Below, piece after piece: positions 1 to 12,400 of a DNA stretch of 64,000 nt. Numbering within the stretch: the first letter of the stretch is position 1; every line of letters starts with the position of its first letter. Source of the stretch: Mucor racemosus. Taxonomy: Eukaryota > Mucoromycota > Mucoromycetes > Mucorales > Mucoraceae. The stretch spans positions 186,001 to 250,000 of the forward strand of contig JAPEHQ010000011.1 of the NCBI GenBank assembly GCA_027405735.1, written 5' to 3'. A program made the position numbers and the translations under genes. Under the pieces are notes generated by a model, which had not been told where the DNA came from, made no database searches, and saw only the letters and a list, made by a program, of their open reading frames with translations.

Positions 1-868
1 GACATCTTTTTCGATATTGCGAGGTTTGGGATTAGGGAAACCCATGATAATTTTAAAGAAATCAGCACTTTCAGCCTTGCATTTACTAACAGTTAATGGA
101 CGGAATCCTTCCAAATTCCTACGTATACGATTCTTTTCCTCTACACTGAATCTAATATCCATTAAAGATTCAAGCAAGTAGATACAATCAACTGAAGTGA
201 TAAAGAAATCGTTGCGTTCCATCCAATAAATACAAGAAACAACGATATTACCACTATTAGAAGCGCGTTCATCTTGAGGTATAGGTTGAAAAGTAGCAGT
301 AATCTTATTACCATGTTGTTCACGCCAGAACTGAACTAGACGACGATGATGATCCCATTCTTCAGTAGCCCAGCTTTTGGCCATAGCATCTAAATCACCC
401 ATAATATCAAGATTGGCTCGACTTACAAGACCAGGGTAAGGTTGATAGTTTGCTACAGAAGTGGTAGGTGTATGCGTAGCCGATTTGAAACCAAATACAG
501 CACTATTGTTATTGTTTGCTAGACGTTGACTAGTTCTAGTAGGTTGAGCAGCACTAGTAGTAGGAGTGTCACTAGAAGTTGCAAGTGGTTGATTATTATA
601 TTCAGACGACATTGGAAAATTAGATGCGTTGGAAGCAGTAGCAACAGATTGATCTAAACTAGCAGTGAGTAAATTTGTAAAGTCTCCAGTACCAGCGGAA
701 GGGAAAAGACTAAGAGTAGCTGAGTTATTGAAGCCATTATTATATTGTTGATGTTGCTGTTGGGGTCTTCCGCGTTGGGCATATTCTATAAAAAATTAAA
801 CCAATTAAAAAACAATAAAATTTACTATTATTAACAAATATATCAGTTTAGCTTTGATTACCATTACG

Positions 869-910
<42 letters not shown>

Positions 911-1846
911 TTGTTGATGATAAGCATTATTATTATTATTATTATTATTATTGCTATTATTATTATTACTATCATTATAAGATTGATAACTGGAAACCGG
1001 TGTTCCAAATCCGTAAGTTGAGTTATTTACAGCTGCCGCTGCTGATGTAGAATAGAAACTTTGATAAGCAGCGGTAGTTGAAGAATTTAAAAAGTTGTTA
1101 TTATCTGTCATTCAAGATGGGAAATTAAATATAGTTATAGATGCGCTATATAATAAATCAAGTTTCTTACCTTTGAGTTGGTATGAATCTGTAATATTAG
1201 TACTTGGTCCAGCAGCATTAGCATTTTGATAAGATTGATTTATAGTAGTACTAGGATTATTATTATTATTATTATTACTCTTTTTGACCATTTCGCCATT
1301 TAATAAGTAATTAAAATCTGCTACAATCCAAGTTTCTGTGACCATATCTTTATCCAAGAAGCAGATGCTAATAGGTACATTGGGTGTAGAAGAATGCGTT
1401 TGCTGAAATGAAGGTACAGTAGCTACTAAAGAAGTAATGTCCTGAGCTTGCAGCTGCTTTGTATTGACCATTAAACTGTTAAATGCTAATTTGGCAGGCA
1501 TTTGAGGAGGTAATGCTTGTACCACAACAGTAATGATTGTTCCTTCTTTGCCTTGAGTAGGAGATAACTCAATTAATTTGGGTCCTTGAGTATTTGCATT
1601 CTTTTGTTGACAATGTTGTTGTTGTTGTTGTTGTTGCTGTTGTTGATGATCTTCTGATATTGTAGACCATTTCTGTTGAGGTTCTACACCTGAAGCTAAA
1701 CGAACAGGAGAAACTATAGGTACAAGAAATTGATAAATAAACCATATTTAAACTTTATGGTGCACTCATATTTACGATCGGATAAAGCAATATTATTCAT
1801 TTCTACCACAAACAAATTAGATGTGATAACATGACAGTACAATTAA

Positions 1847-1881
<35 letters not shown>

Positions 1882-2087
1882 TTACCTGAAACTATTTTAT
1901 GAGGATCGTCAATAAAAAACCAACGTTTTATATAAATGTAAAACAAATACGAAAGAAAGCAAGAGAAAAAAGAAAAAGAGAAACATTTCATAGGTTTTAC
2001 ATTTATTTGAGAGTAAAATTCAACTGGGAAAACGGTCCAAATCTGACAGAATATATCACCATCTAATAGCTCAAATATGCATGGCAT
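1..2087 (-). CDS. medA: Medusa (MedA)-like transcriptional regulator, DUF7082 family; C-terminus cut by window edge
   Basis: Exons read from the minus strand: 1743-1802, 1171-1713, 862-1104 and 1-785 (continuing beyond the window). A more 5' open stretch, 1886 to about 2087, joins in frame, but that exon and the start are uncertain. An IPT-like stretch (I-E-L-S-P-T-Q-G-K-E-G-T) is followed by A-K-L-A-F-N-S and V-N-T-K-Q-L-Q. Then comes an Asn-rich and poly-Gln linker (about 862-1000). Last is the conserved DUF7082 core: D-A-M-A-K-S-W, R-R-L-V-Q-F-W-R-E-Q, N-R-I-R-R-N-L-E-G-F-R-P-L-T-V-S-K and G-F-P-N-P-K-P-R-N-I-E-K-D. In ascomycetes MedA acts in the nucleus in conidiophore development and adhesion; the role in this fungus is inferred only. 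The family call is strong; the N-terminus (odd Phe-rich segment, no alternative acceptor seen) is weak. Confidence 0.75.
869..970. repeat. CAA/CAG and AAT trinucleotide tracts coding for poly-Gln and poly-Asn
   Basis: On the plus strand, runs of TTG (about 869-914) and TAT/ATT (about 928-968) lie inside the Medusa-like exon 862-1104 and translate on the minus strand as long Gln and Asn runs. A second TTG run sits at about 1615-1645. These tracts are likely to vary in length between strains. Confidence 0.85.
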
Positions 2088-2204
2088 TCCATGTTGATTG
2101 ATCAAGTTTCATACATTTAAATCACATGATGAATCAAGGTTTCATTGTTATTATACAATATATCTTGTTATATTTACTTATTTTATATGTTTATTTGATT
2201 TAAA

Positions 2205-2955
<751 letters not shown>

Positions 2956-3984
2956 TAGTGGTTACTCGTTAAAATAATGAATAAAGGAGAAAGAGGAAAA
3001 GGTATAAAATAAAATAAAAAAAAAGCCTGATAATAGAATGGAACCCAGTTACGTATGTTTTTTGCTCTCATCTACAAAATGGGTAAACAAGCAAAACAAA
3101 TTTTGTTGAGATCTAGATTCTATTGGGCGATAGAATGATTTTTGGACAGACAATTTGTTATAGCAAGCTTATTTTGGATCTTTGTTCACTTGTTAAAAAC
3201 TAGGGGTTGTTACTTTTTTACATTTGTTTGTCATACCAAGCACATCAAGAATAACTTATACAGCTCAAACGGTTTGTATATCAATGATTTTTATCAAATC
3301 TTCATACATTTATATATAGATTTTGACGACAACGACGAACATCATTAGAGACTCCGCAAAATAAAATTCATCTTTTAAAAAGTTTTTGTGTATTTTTCAC
3401 ATTAAAAACATTTATAAAAAACTAAATAATTTTAATTAATGGCATGATGAAATAGTACTTGTATTTTTTTTCTTGTAAAAACATAGCTCTCTTGTTCGAC
3501 TGGATGCTTCTGAAAAAAAGGATACAAACTGTGGATGTCGGTGTTTACAATTTTGGAGTAGCAGAATCGAGAAAAATGCTTATAAAATGCCCAATTAAAG
3601 GATATTTTCGAAATGAATGCAATATATATATTTTACCTACGCTGTAATGTTCATAGTAAAGCATTATATTGCGTGAAACATCAAAATAGTAGAGATTTAA
3701 ATGGATTTTAGTGCAAAATTTGGCTGATCTGTTGTTGTCACCATGGTTACCAACCTGTCAAACTCATAAACCCACATTTTACAATGTACAAAACTTTATT
3801 GTTCATTATTCGAATAAACGGATATGTAGACGATCATTGTGAATGCATGTATATCTTGCAGATAATTGTAATGCCCTCACTAAAAAAGATACAGATTTTA
3901 TTTCATAATCAAAAAAGGTGTCTTCCGTTTCGTCTTTTTGCTTTGACATATTTTTATTTAAATATATATATAAACATCGACCAA
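2956..3984. other. Intergenic region between ubc13 and Rheb gene
   Basis: About 1 kb, AT-rich, containing the ubc13 promoter and the sequence downstream of the Rheb gene. Short open frames here (for example 3142-3348 and 3459-3647) have low-complexity translations without recognisable domains. A near-palindrome around C-C-A-T-G-G at about 3740 is the only local structure noted. Confidence 0.6.
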
Positions 3985-4800
3985 CTACATAACAACACAA
4001 CCACCCTTCTCTTCAGGAGGAGGATTATTCGCTTTTTCAATAGAAGCAATTAATGAATCGAAAATTTTAGCTGTAATAGAATTATTTTTAGTATTTTTTT
4101 TTTTTTTCTACACCGCATCTATAAACTTACAAACATTCTCATCATGCTTGGCAGATGTTTCGACAAAAGGGCAATTCCATTGTTGTGCTAAATCTAAACC
4201 TTCTTGTGTTGTAACTTGTCTTTGAATATTTAAATCAGACTTATTGCCAACAATAACACAAGGCACAGTTTCTAATCCAGTAAAATCTAAAATCTTATCT
4301 CGAATAATCTTGATCATATCAAAACTAGATTTTGAGGAAATGGAGTAAACTAATACATAGCCGTTCATACTTGATGCATGGTGCGATGATAATATAGAGT
4401 ATTCATCCTATAGATTGTGTTAGTATTTTTTTTCTCTCTTCTCTCGCGCGACTAGATTAGTGTGTAAGGCTTTACCTGACCAGCTGTATCCATGATTTCT
4501 ACCTTGTATTCTAATATTTATGTTATATATATTATACAAAATACAACGTGTATCTTGAATTTTTTACCTAATCCTCGGTATTTAATGGTTTTTGTAAACG
4601 TATTTTCAATAGTTGGATAATAACTGTCAACAAAATGATTTTCACAAAATTGGATAACAAGCGAGGATTTGCCTTGGATATATTTTTAGTATCTTGTCTG
4701 CCTTTTTTTATTCTTTTTTTTTTTTTTTTGTTATCAAATAATTACCAACAGCTCTTGTTCCTAAAACCGCAATACGTCTTGCCTTGGCTTGATTTGACAT
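3985..4800 (-). CDS. rhb1: Rheb-family small GTPase
   Basis: Minus-strand exons 4746-4800, 4568-4672, 4476-4510, 4131-4407 and 3985-4070 give 185 residues, the normal Rheb length. All GTPase motifs are present: G1 G-T-R-A-V-G-K-S (14-21) with Arg16 where Ras has Gly12, the Rheb signature; the effector region Y-Y-P-T-I-E-N-T-F; G3 D-T-A-G-Q-D-E-Y-S; G4 N-K-S-D; G5 E-T-S-A-K. The protein ends in the CaaX box C-V-V-M, predicting farnesylation and endomembrane attachment. Rheb activates TORC1 and is switched off by the TSC complex. The last intron uses the GTAAGT inside the open frame at about 4130; reading through it would end the protein early and lose the CaaX box. Confidence 0.95.
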
Positions 4801-5881
4801 TTTTTCTATTGTTCTTGTTAAATCAAAGAAATTGAAAATATATAGTGAAAAAGAAGAAAGGAAAGAAGAAAAAAAAAGAGATATCTGTGCTAGTGCTGTT
4901 GTTGTTGATTGTCATAGCAAACCCCGACTATTTTGGAATTGTAAAACCTAATCTCTCATGATTGAATTGCATATGTAAACCAACCTAAACTCAATCTTGA
5001 GCTGTATATAACAAATTGAGTACTTTATTGATTAATTATATTTCATAACCTCGGCTATTTTTCATCTATTTATTCTGAAAAAACGGAGGGGCGAGCAGGG
5101 GAAGGTTATCAAATCCATCAAGAATCTGTGATTTGATTGTGATGAAATGTTCGCTCGGGAGGTTTTCTCCCGGCATACAACACAATATGTAATAAAGTAG
5201 TATTTGTTTCACAAAATTGCCATTCCTTTTAATATCCTAAATGAATCGAAAATGTGGTGAATGTGTTGATTGAATAGGTGGATCATGATATTGACGATAA
5301 AGCAAATTTACCAACAAATCGATAAAATACCCTTGTCAATTTAAAATGATTCTACAAATGTGCTAAACAAATGCATGGAGAATATTGTGAGAAAAATTTG
5401 TTGGGTTTAGTACCATTAGCGATGGTAGCCTGAGAAACAATTTACCAAATATCGGTTACAAGGTTGTATATAATCCACAAATGCCATTAATCAATTGTGT
5501 TTAGATGCACAAACTTCTCCATTTTTACCGCATTCGATTAGTCTTACTATTCATTGGGAACATCGCCAACAAAAAACTGTCGTCTGATCAACCTTCACTT
5601 TTCTTTCCTAGAATACCCAGTACTTAAATTTAGGTAAATGCAGAAGGATTTTATCAGAAAAATATAAAAAATAAAAATTCTATAGAATAGAGCGACTAAA
5701 TTAGTATATGAATTGTAACCATTGCTTGTGTTATTATTTTAATATTATAGGTAGAAAAATCCTTTGAAGATCAACTATTTCTTAAATCATGAAAAAAATT
5801 AAAGCCCAGTGTCACCCAAAAAAAGGCAGGGTTCATTTTCGCTGAATGCATTTTACCCCTTTTTGAAGTTTTATAATTGAA
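4801..5881. other. Intergenic region between divergent Rheb and zinc-finger genes
   Basis: About 1.1 kb with no coding signal. It must contain the promoters of both neighbours. Purine-rich tracts occur at 4845-4885 and a G/C-richer patch at about 5085-5175. No tRNA, LTR or hairpin was recognised. Confidence 0.6.
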
Positions 5882-6426
5882 ATGAAAGTAACCAAAAAGC
5901 ACAAGACAGCAATAGTTGTGATTGAGCGAGATAAATCACTAGAGCATAATCATGTTACTAGTGGTATTTCTGAAAGAGCCTTTTCTTCAGACAATAATTC
6001 AAGAAACAAAAAGCTGGCAATACACCCATTCTTCACCAAATTTAAAACTACAGTCAAGAAAGAGGTTGTTTCAGATCAGCCAACCAATTTTACTGTAAAA
6101 GTTCTTAAATCGATTAAGAGAGAAGCTGGAGCCGCGTCTAAAGCAGTAAAAAAAAAGTTACATGGGCGGATGATATTGATAAGGGAAGTGATGATGACAA
6201 TGAAGATAGTGATGTTGACTATAAGGACAATGATGCTGGCTACATAGACGATGATGATGACTACATGGACGATGGTGTTGATTATATTGATAGTGATGGC
6301 GATCAATCTCTCATAAGGGACGAGAACGCAGAAAACTCTGACATCAAGTTGACTCTCGATTCTGGTATTGTAACGATTTCAGTAACAGAAAAAAAAAGCA
6401 GATGGATTAATGTTAAATTATTATAA
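5882..6426 (+). pseudogene. Lys-rich/acidic protein ORF with a frameshift at a poly-A tract; possibly the 5' part of the zinc-finger gene
   Basis: Translation from 5882 is basic (S-I-K-R-E-A-G-A-A-S-K near 6110-6145) and hits a stop at 6247. Shifting frame at the nine-A run 6148-6156 gives a convincing continuation, K-K-V-T-W-A-D-D-I-D followed by a long Asp/Tyr-rich acidic stretch to a stop at 6424-6426. That stop overlaps the ATG of the next frame (TAATG). One extra A would restore one frame, so a homopolymer sequencing error and a true pseudogenising indel are both possible. A GT-AG intron (donor near 6365, acceptor AG near 6446) could join the acidic part in frame to the zinc fingers, which would make this one gene. 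I do not recognise the acidic domain. Confidence 0.5.
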
Positions 6427-7787
6427 TGTCAATAGATAACTTTTCAGCTCCAATGACCACCAATGCTTGTAATACTTGTAGAGCATTGAAAAATAATCGA
6501 AAACTATATTCAGAACACCTTACATCAGTTCATAATGTACCAGCTAGAAGGAGTCATATCATCATGCATCCTGATTTGGAACCTGAAATTGAAGATCCCA
6601 ATCATTACTGTCGTGCTTGTGAAAGGAAATACATTACTCGAGGAGATTATCGTGTTCATTTGAAATCAATTCACCAAATTTACCCAACACCTTTAAAATC
6701 TATTCACAGTAAACGAGATCGAGATATTTTACCGAATCCTGAGGACCCCAATCTTCACTGTCGAGTTTGTGAACGAGTCTACGGTACTAGACTAAAATAT
6801 AGAATACATATGAGAGCTGTGCACAAAACGGTTCTAAAGTCTTTAGTCGGTGAGCCGCTTGATTTTGCTCCTGATCCCAATGACCCCAACTTTTTCTGCC
6901 GTCCATGTAACAAAAAGTATGACAGTAAGAAAAATTACCGCAAGCATTTGAAGAGAGTTGCACATAGCATTGAAATAGAACGATTGACGCCTACAAAGAA
7001 ATATCCAGATGTCATGCCCAACTGGAATGATCCAAAGTTTTATTGCGCCTGTTGTGATTACACATTTGAATCAAGAGAGAAATTTCGAAATCATTGCAAG
7101 AGAGCGCACAATATGAAAGACCCATTGCACGTTAGAGAAAAGATACCAGGGATTCTTCCTGATCCAAATGATCCCAACTTTTATTGTAGAACATGCGATT
7201 TTACCTTTACGACTAGACCTTCTTTTCGAAGACATTGTGGAGCTGTGCACAAAATGAAACTAACTCCTGTGCATCATGGAAGTAATGCAAACCCTAATAT
7301 AGCTCCAGATCCTTTTGATTTAGACAATTACTGTAGAACATGCGACAGAACGTATAACGCAAGATACATTTATCGTAGTCATTTAATCAAGGTACATGGA
7401 ATTGGAGATAAACCCCCAGCGGTTAAAGCTGCTCTTACCATCAAAAAAGCTAAATTCTTGCCTGACCCTATGGATCCTAATTTTTACTGTCGTATATGCA
7501 ACACAAAAAAGGCTTCTTTGAAAATGCATCGTCAGCATTGTAGACGTGCTCATGATATGGTGTTTCCTGCATTGAGGGATTTTATGCCCTTTCCAGATGC
7601 AGAAATAGATATGTTTAGTCTGGAAAATTATTGTGCTAAATGTGACAAACGGATTGGAGCGCAAGGCGATTTCAGAAAACATTTGAAACGAAAGCATAAT
7701 ATCATTTGTCGAAGTGATCAAAAATATGAAAAATCTGCAACTGCAGCGGAAACAACAAAAGTGGAAACAATGAAAAGTAATGCATAA
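6426..7787 (+). CDS. C2H2 zinc-finger protein with about nine regularly spaced fingers
   Basis: One uninterrupted frame of 453 residues. Nine units follow C-x2-C-x12-H-x4-5-H, for example C-R-A-C ... H-L-K-S-I-H and C-R-T-C ... H-C-G-A-V-H, each about 45 residues apart. Most fingers are preceded by a linker of the form P-D-P-N-D-P-N-F-Y-C, much longer and more acidic than the T-G-E-K-P linker of DNA-binding Kruppel fingers. Unit 4 has x5 between the His residues and unit 8 has a degenerate middle (K-K-A-S-L-K). I associate this linker style with lineage-specific mucoralean families; function is unknown, and DNA, RNA or protein binding are all possible. The start is the first ATG of the frame, but the acidic ORF just upstream may belong to the same gene. 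Confidence 0.8.
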   Translation: MSIDNFSAPMTTNACNTCRALKNNRKLYSEHLTSVHNVPARRSHIIMHPDLEPEIEDPNHYCRACERKYITRGDYRVHLKSIHQIYPTPLKSIHSKRDRDILPNPEDPNLHCRVCERVYGTRLKYRIHMRAVHKTVLKSLVGEPLDFAPDPNDPNFFCRPCNKKYDSKKNYRKHLKRVAHSIEIERLTPTKKYPDVMPNWNDPKFYCACCDYTFESREKFRNHCKRAHNMKDPLHVREKIPGILPDPNDPNFYCRTCDFTFTTRPSFRRHCGAVHKMKLTPVHHGSNANPNIAPDPFDLDNYCRTCDRTYNARYIYRSHLIKVHGIGDKPPAVKAALTIKKAKFLPDPMDPNFYCRICNTKKASLKMHRQHCRRAHDMVFPALRDFMPFPDAEIDMFSLENYCAKCDKRIGAQGDFRKHLKRKHNIICRSDQKYEKSATAAETTKVETMKSNA

Positions 7788-8763
7788 TATATGAAGGTGT
7801 GTTTGTGGAGGTGTTATAGTTGAATTTATATTGCTTTATTCATGTTTTTTCTTCATGATTTACTATATTTTATATGGCTTTCTGCTGGAAAGGGCCATGA
7901 TATTTACACCAGATTTATATATTAAATAGAACATTTTTGATACTTGTAGAAACTAGTTTTCTATACTTTGCGTTGTGGAAGTGAACTATAGTTTTAATTT
8001 TGCCCCGAATATTTAGAGAGTAGGATCTTATAAAAAGTAACATTCCATATGTTAAAATGCATTTTATTTTACTTTTGGGAGTTTTGTCTGAGAAAAAAGA
8101 TGTATTATTTTCAAAAAGGTTGATTTCAATATAATTAATTTTAGAAACCAGAGCTTACCATTTTTTTATACAACTAACCCCATGCTAAACACTTTTTAGG
8201 ATATAACTTGGACACTTAAAAATAGATATAAATCGATCGCATTATGCTACCTGTTCCTGAATTTATTTTGTATCACACGGAAGACTCAAAAACACGCAAG
8301 ATTCATTGCTTTTTCTTTAAAAACCGGGTTCAATTTTTTATTCCTATGTACCTTTTTTTTTCACTAAATAACAACGCAATAAAAATATATGCCGTTGTAC
8401 CTGAGATGTTCAAGTTTAATTCAAAAACGCGTTTCCGGAAATATTATATATGTACCAGAAGGAATAATTTTTTTAGTGCTAATGTTTCAGATTTTTACGC
8501 ATATTTTACTGATAAAAATTGAAACCTTTGAGACTTCATATCTCTACAAAAAATTAAGCTGTACTAATACTCTTTAATAATAAAATTTACTTGTTTTGAA
8601 GCATTCTATAACATATTTTAGTATAAAAAAATTCTGAGCACTTTTATTTGTTTTTCATTTTTTGTAACGTTTTTGTAGTAGGTTTCAAAATATTCGTTAA
8701 ATTGAGCAGCATTTTTTTAAAAATTTATGTCATTAAATGCATTGAGCTCTCTCGAATCTGTCG
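7788..8763. other. Gene-free AT-rich stretch
   Basis: Downstream of the zinc-finger gene. Overlapping short frames at 8244-8577 translate to Phe/Ile/Lys-rich strings typical of random AT-rich DNA. No repeats or RNA genes were recognised. Confidence 0.6.
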
Positions 8764-8992
8764 GTTTTCGAGGATATTAAACAGCCAATTTTGAAGCCAA
8801 TTCCATTTCTAACTCACATTGAAATGTAATTCTTATAAATAGTCTTTTAAACCAAGACCTAGAAGCTCTTGGTTCTTTCTTTTACCATTAGTTTTTCTAG
8901 TAATAAAGCCTACGTTCTCCATGATAAATGTTATTAGTCTTTATTATTATTCTTTCTATAAATAAGATTGTATGTATCCATAAACTCTCAGA
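8764..8992 (-). repeat. Dispersed repeat R2, copy 1 (inverted relative to 43907-44140)
   Basis: About 230 bp matches the reverse complement of 43907-44140, including the blocks C-C-T-A-C-G-T-T-C-T-C-C, A-A-C-A-G-C-C-A-A-T-T-T-T-G and A-A-A-T-A-A-G-A-T-T-G-T-A-T-G. Similarity fades sharply at both sides. No terminal structure was identified, so the class is unknown. Confidence 0.75.
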
Positions 8993-9049
8993 ATCCAATT
9001 TAGTTTTTTTCAAAATATTGATTTTTCGTGGAGATATCATCGTCAAAGA

Positions 9050-9430
9050 TATGTACAAAAAGATACCTTCGATCCTAATATCAACTTTCCCCCTATAGAT
9101 CCTCATCCCAAATTCTGAATTTGAAGAAAAAATTGACAAAATTTTTGTTTTCTCTATGAAAAATATAGCTAGAAGAGTCAAGAATGGCTCAATCGATAGA
9201 TAATGTTTTTTCACATTATTTCCATTATTTATATTTAAAATATGCTAATAAAAAGTGATGTGTATATTCAGAAAACCTCCAAAATTTCTATCACATTTTG
9301 TGCAAAATTTAATGCAAAATATTTGCTTGTATTTTGTTTAAATAAATGCAGAATCCAAAACTGTACAAAAACCATTCAATACGCTAGGTCAATTTAATTT
9401 GCAGTTCATGAGCTTTTAAACAAATTTGTT
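9050..9430. repeat. Degenerate dispersed repeat R3, copy 1
   Basis: Diverged similarity to 22195-22560 in the same orientation: A-T-C-C-T-C-A/G-T-C-C-C followed by A-T-T-C-T-G-A-A-T-T, then T-T-G-T-T-T-T-C-T-C-T, C-G-A-T-A-G-A-T-A-A-T and A-C-A-A-A-A-A-C-C/A-A-T-T-C/T-A-A-T-A-C. A related segment also lies inside the palindrome arms (about 10990-11540 and mirror). Old, unclassified. Confidence 0.5.
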
Positions 9431-12400
9431 TCTTTAATCATTTCTGGATCAGTTTGTCAAATCGATTTTGGAACTCAATTAAAATAGGCTGTGAGCTTTA
9501 TTGTGAACTATGATTTTGAATTTCTCCATCAAAGATTAATATTTTTTACTGAAACAAAAAATGTATAGTACTATTTCATTGGATCTATCTTGTAAATGCA
9601 AAAAAAAAATAGTACCTCAATCATGGATTTTAAATTTTATTCAATTTTAGGTTACTCCTAGGTCAGCGTTGGGTCAAGGTAGGTCAGTTCACATTCATCA
9701 TCCTGATATTAATCATTTCCTTTAGGGACAGATATACATGACTATATATGGAAAGTGTGCCGGTTAACAATATTAACGGAAATCGACCCAACAATTATGG
9801 ACGGAAAATTCGAAACCTTTCAAAAATTATCTGAAATCTAATGAAATGTCAAAAGGATCTGTAGAAATAACCTTGAATTGCCAAATATTACACTTTTACT
9901 ACGGCTGATCTGTGCTGCACAAGATGATTTTGTTGTGCCCAGGTGGGCTGCACACTATAGCCTGAGCTGTTGTGCCCACTGAATATGGCTAAAAAGATAA
10001 CAAGATGCACATGGACACAACAAAAGAAACTGCATACGAGCACAACGCTAAGCCCGTATGTGCAGAATTATAGATTCTGCCCATGTGCATGACATTAACC
10101 CCATATAAGCATAATAATAGTAGGATTGCCCATAAGCATATCATTATCTCTATTTGTGGATAATAATAAAATCTGACCATGAGCATAATGAGCTGATCGT
10201 ATGGGCACAAATTGGTTTACAGTATACATGAGCATCGTGTCGTTCTCAAAATTCCATTGTATTCTTTTACTGGAATGGGTTTTTAAATTACATCTGTTTT
10301 TATTAATATAGATTATAGACAATACAATTCAATACGTTGTTGATATAGAGCACTACATGCAACAGTCAATATACAGTATTTGCGATTATTATCTTTTGTA
10401 AATATGCTTATACAGTAGCTATACTGTTTGCAGCAACAATGGTTTTTTGCTCGAGCATAAACTTAAATAGCACTTACTGCTTAAATTTATATGCAATCCA
10501 CATCTAAGGTTATAAATGTTACTTTATCACACATAAAATCTAAACAAATTAATCTTCTTAAAACTGACTATTTTAGTTTACGATTATCAGCTGTAAAAAG
10601 GTTTGTTTTCAAGTATACAGTAGCTACAATCAAAACTATGGTTATTAAACAAAACATTAGATTATTCTTTCTTTTTTTGTTTCTATATCATTTAAAAAAT
10701 TTCCAAAAAACGCCATCCCTGAAACTTTAATATGTAATAAAACATTGAAAAACAAGAGATTTTGCTTAGCAGCTTTTAAGTGCAAGCTTATTAAAATCTT
10801 GAGATATTCGGCATCTTAGGTTGAGTTTTTAAGCGGAGTAAAAGCAAGTGTTTCACTTTTGAAGCCTTTATACTTGTTAGGAAATTAACATGAATAGAAA
10901 TAAGTCTTTTGTCAATATTCTGTAGCATCTCAAGTATAGCCTTACATTTTTTATTTCCTAATTATCTATCGAAATGGGGGCACGCTCCAATTTTGAATAT
11001 CACCATATAAAATTGTATAATCAGATATGCACATGTAACTGAGATTGAATCCAAAAAGTGTTCAAATGGAAAAAAAAATCCAAAAAAATCCAAAAAAATC
11101 CTTGTATGTTTAATTACTCACAAAAATGCATAGTAAGTTAAACTAGCGTATTAAATGTTTTAGGTTCAGTTTTTAATTCTGAATCGATCTGTGTAGGATT
11201 CAAAAATATTTTTCTCATAAAATCCCTAGTAAATTTGATGTCAAATTTTAACGGTTTTTGATCAAAAAGTACCCTTTATTCAAATGCAACCCTAAAATAT
11301 TTTATTTTCAAATTATGCGCAACAAAATTATCTACAAAATGAGTATTTATACGTAGCTTTAGCCCTATTTTTCGTGGGGATATACATTTTTTTGATTTTT
11401 TTTTTTGGTCGGCGAAAATTTTTCCTTGTATATCCTCGTCCAAAATTGTTCCTTTTTTGTATCACCAAAAATCAATCATTCAATCTCAATTTTCTCGACC
11501 AAAAATCAATATTTTTTTACGAGATAAAATTCGTTAGATAGACGTTAATGAGTACTATCCTATGGTTTTAGTTTTGCATACCTGTCATCCCTTCATGGAT
11601 CTCTATAACAGAAAAAGTGCTCTCACAAAATTTATAAAAAAATAAAAAAGTCTTTACAGCCATCTAAAAACTAAATATCCTGGTAGAGAATAAAAAACAA
11701 TCTAGACTTTACTTAATAACCATCATTGCAATACCTTAGTATTTTTTCGACTTATTTTCATTTCAAATGCGCTGTCAATTTTAAGCTGGCCATTTCTGCA
11801 TCATTCAAATTTATGAAACAATCACTATAGTAACCATCCTTGCTTTATTTAATAAAATTTGTAGCCGGGACAATGTTGAATGGATGGGTACTGTTTTTGA
11901 AAGAAAGCTTCTGCTAAAATTGATTACCAGTAAAAATATTCGCGTTTTCTAGCTTATATTGCCCTCTAAAATTGTTGGAACTAGACTTGACGTTTAGAAT
12001 TATATATCAAAATGTGTGGAATAAATTGTTCAACAACTTTTATTATGTGTTCAAGTAAGACTTTATAATAGAATTTAAAAGTTGCCATAGGCGTATATAC
12101 TAACCTCCAGCAAAATTTATACCACAAAAATCTCGGCGAAATTAATAGATACAGTAAAATAAATTGCAGATTCTTTTTCAGCAGCTAATTTTACATCAGA
12201 AAACTTGGTTGTCTAATTCCTGCCGATTTTATCACTTTTCTGGAACATTTCGTAGGTTTGTAACCAGTTCTAGCTGAAGTGAACTAAGCTAGATTCCCAT
12301 CATAAAATACCTAAATTAAATGTCATCTCATTTGAAACCATGCTATCAAAGATAAGACTATATAGTAAATAGACAATTGCATAAAGATAGCAAGGGTTTA

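Noticed and set aside
3142..4053. Plus-strand open frames between ubc13 and the Rheb gene
   Set aside because: Low-complexity, no domains, no plausible splice partners; 3784-4053 overlaps the last Rheb exon on the opposite strand.
4112..4130. Unspliced end of Rheb exon 4 (F-I-D-A-V then stop)
   Set aside because: It would delete the C-terminal helix and CaaX box. The GTAAGT at 4125-4130 joins in frame to the exon ending C-V-V-M.
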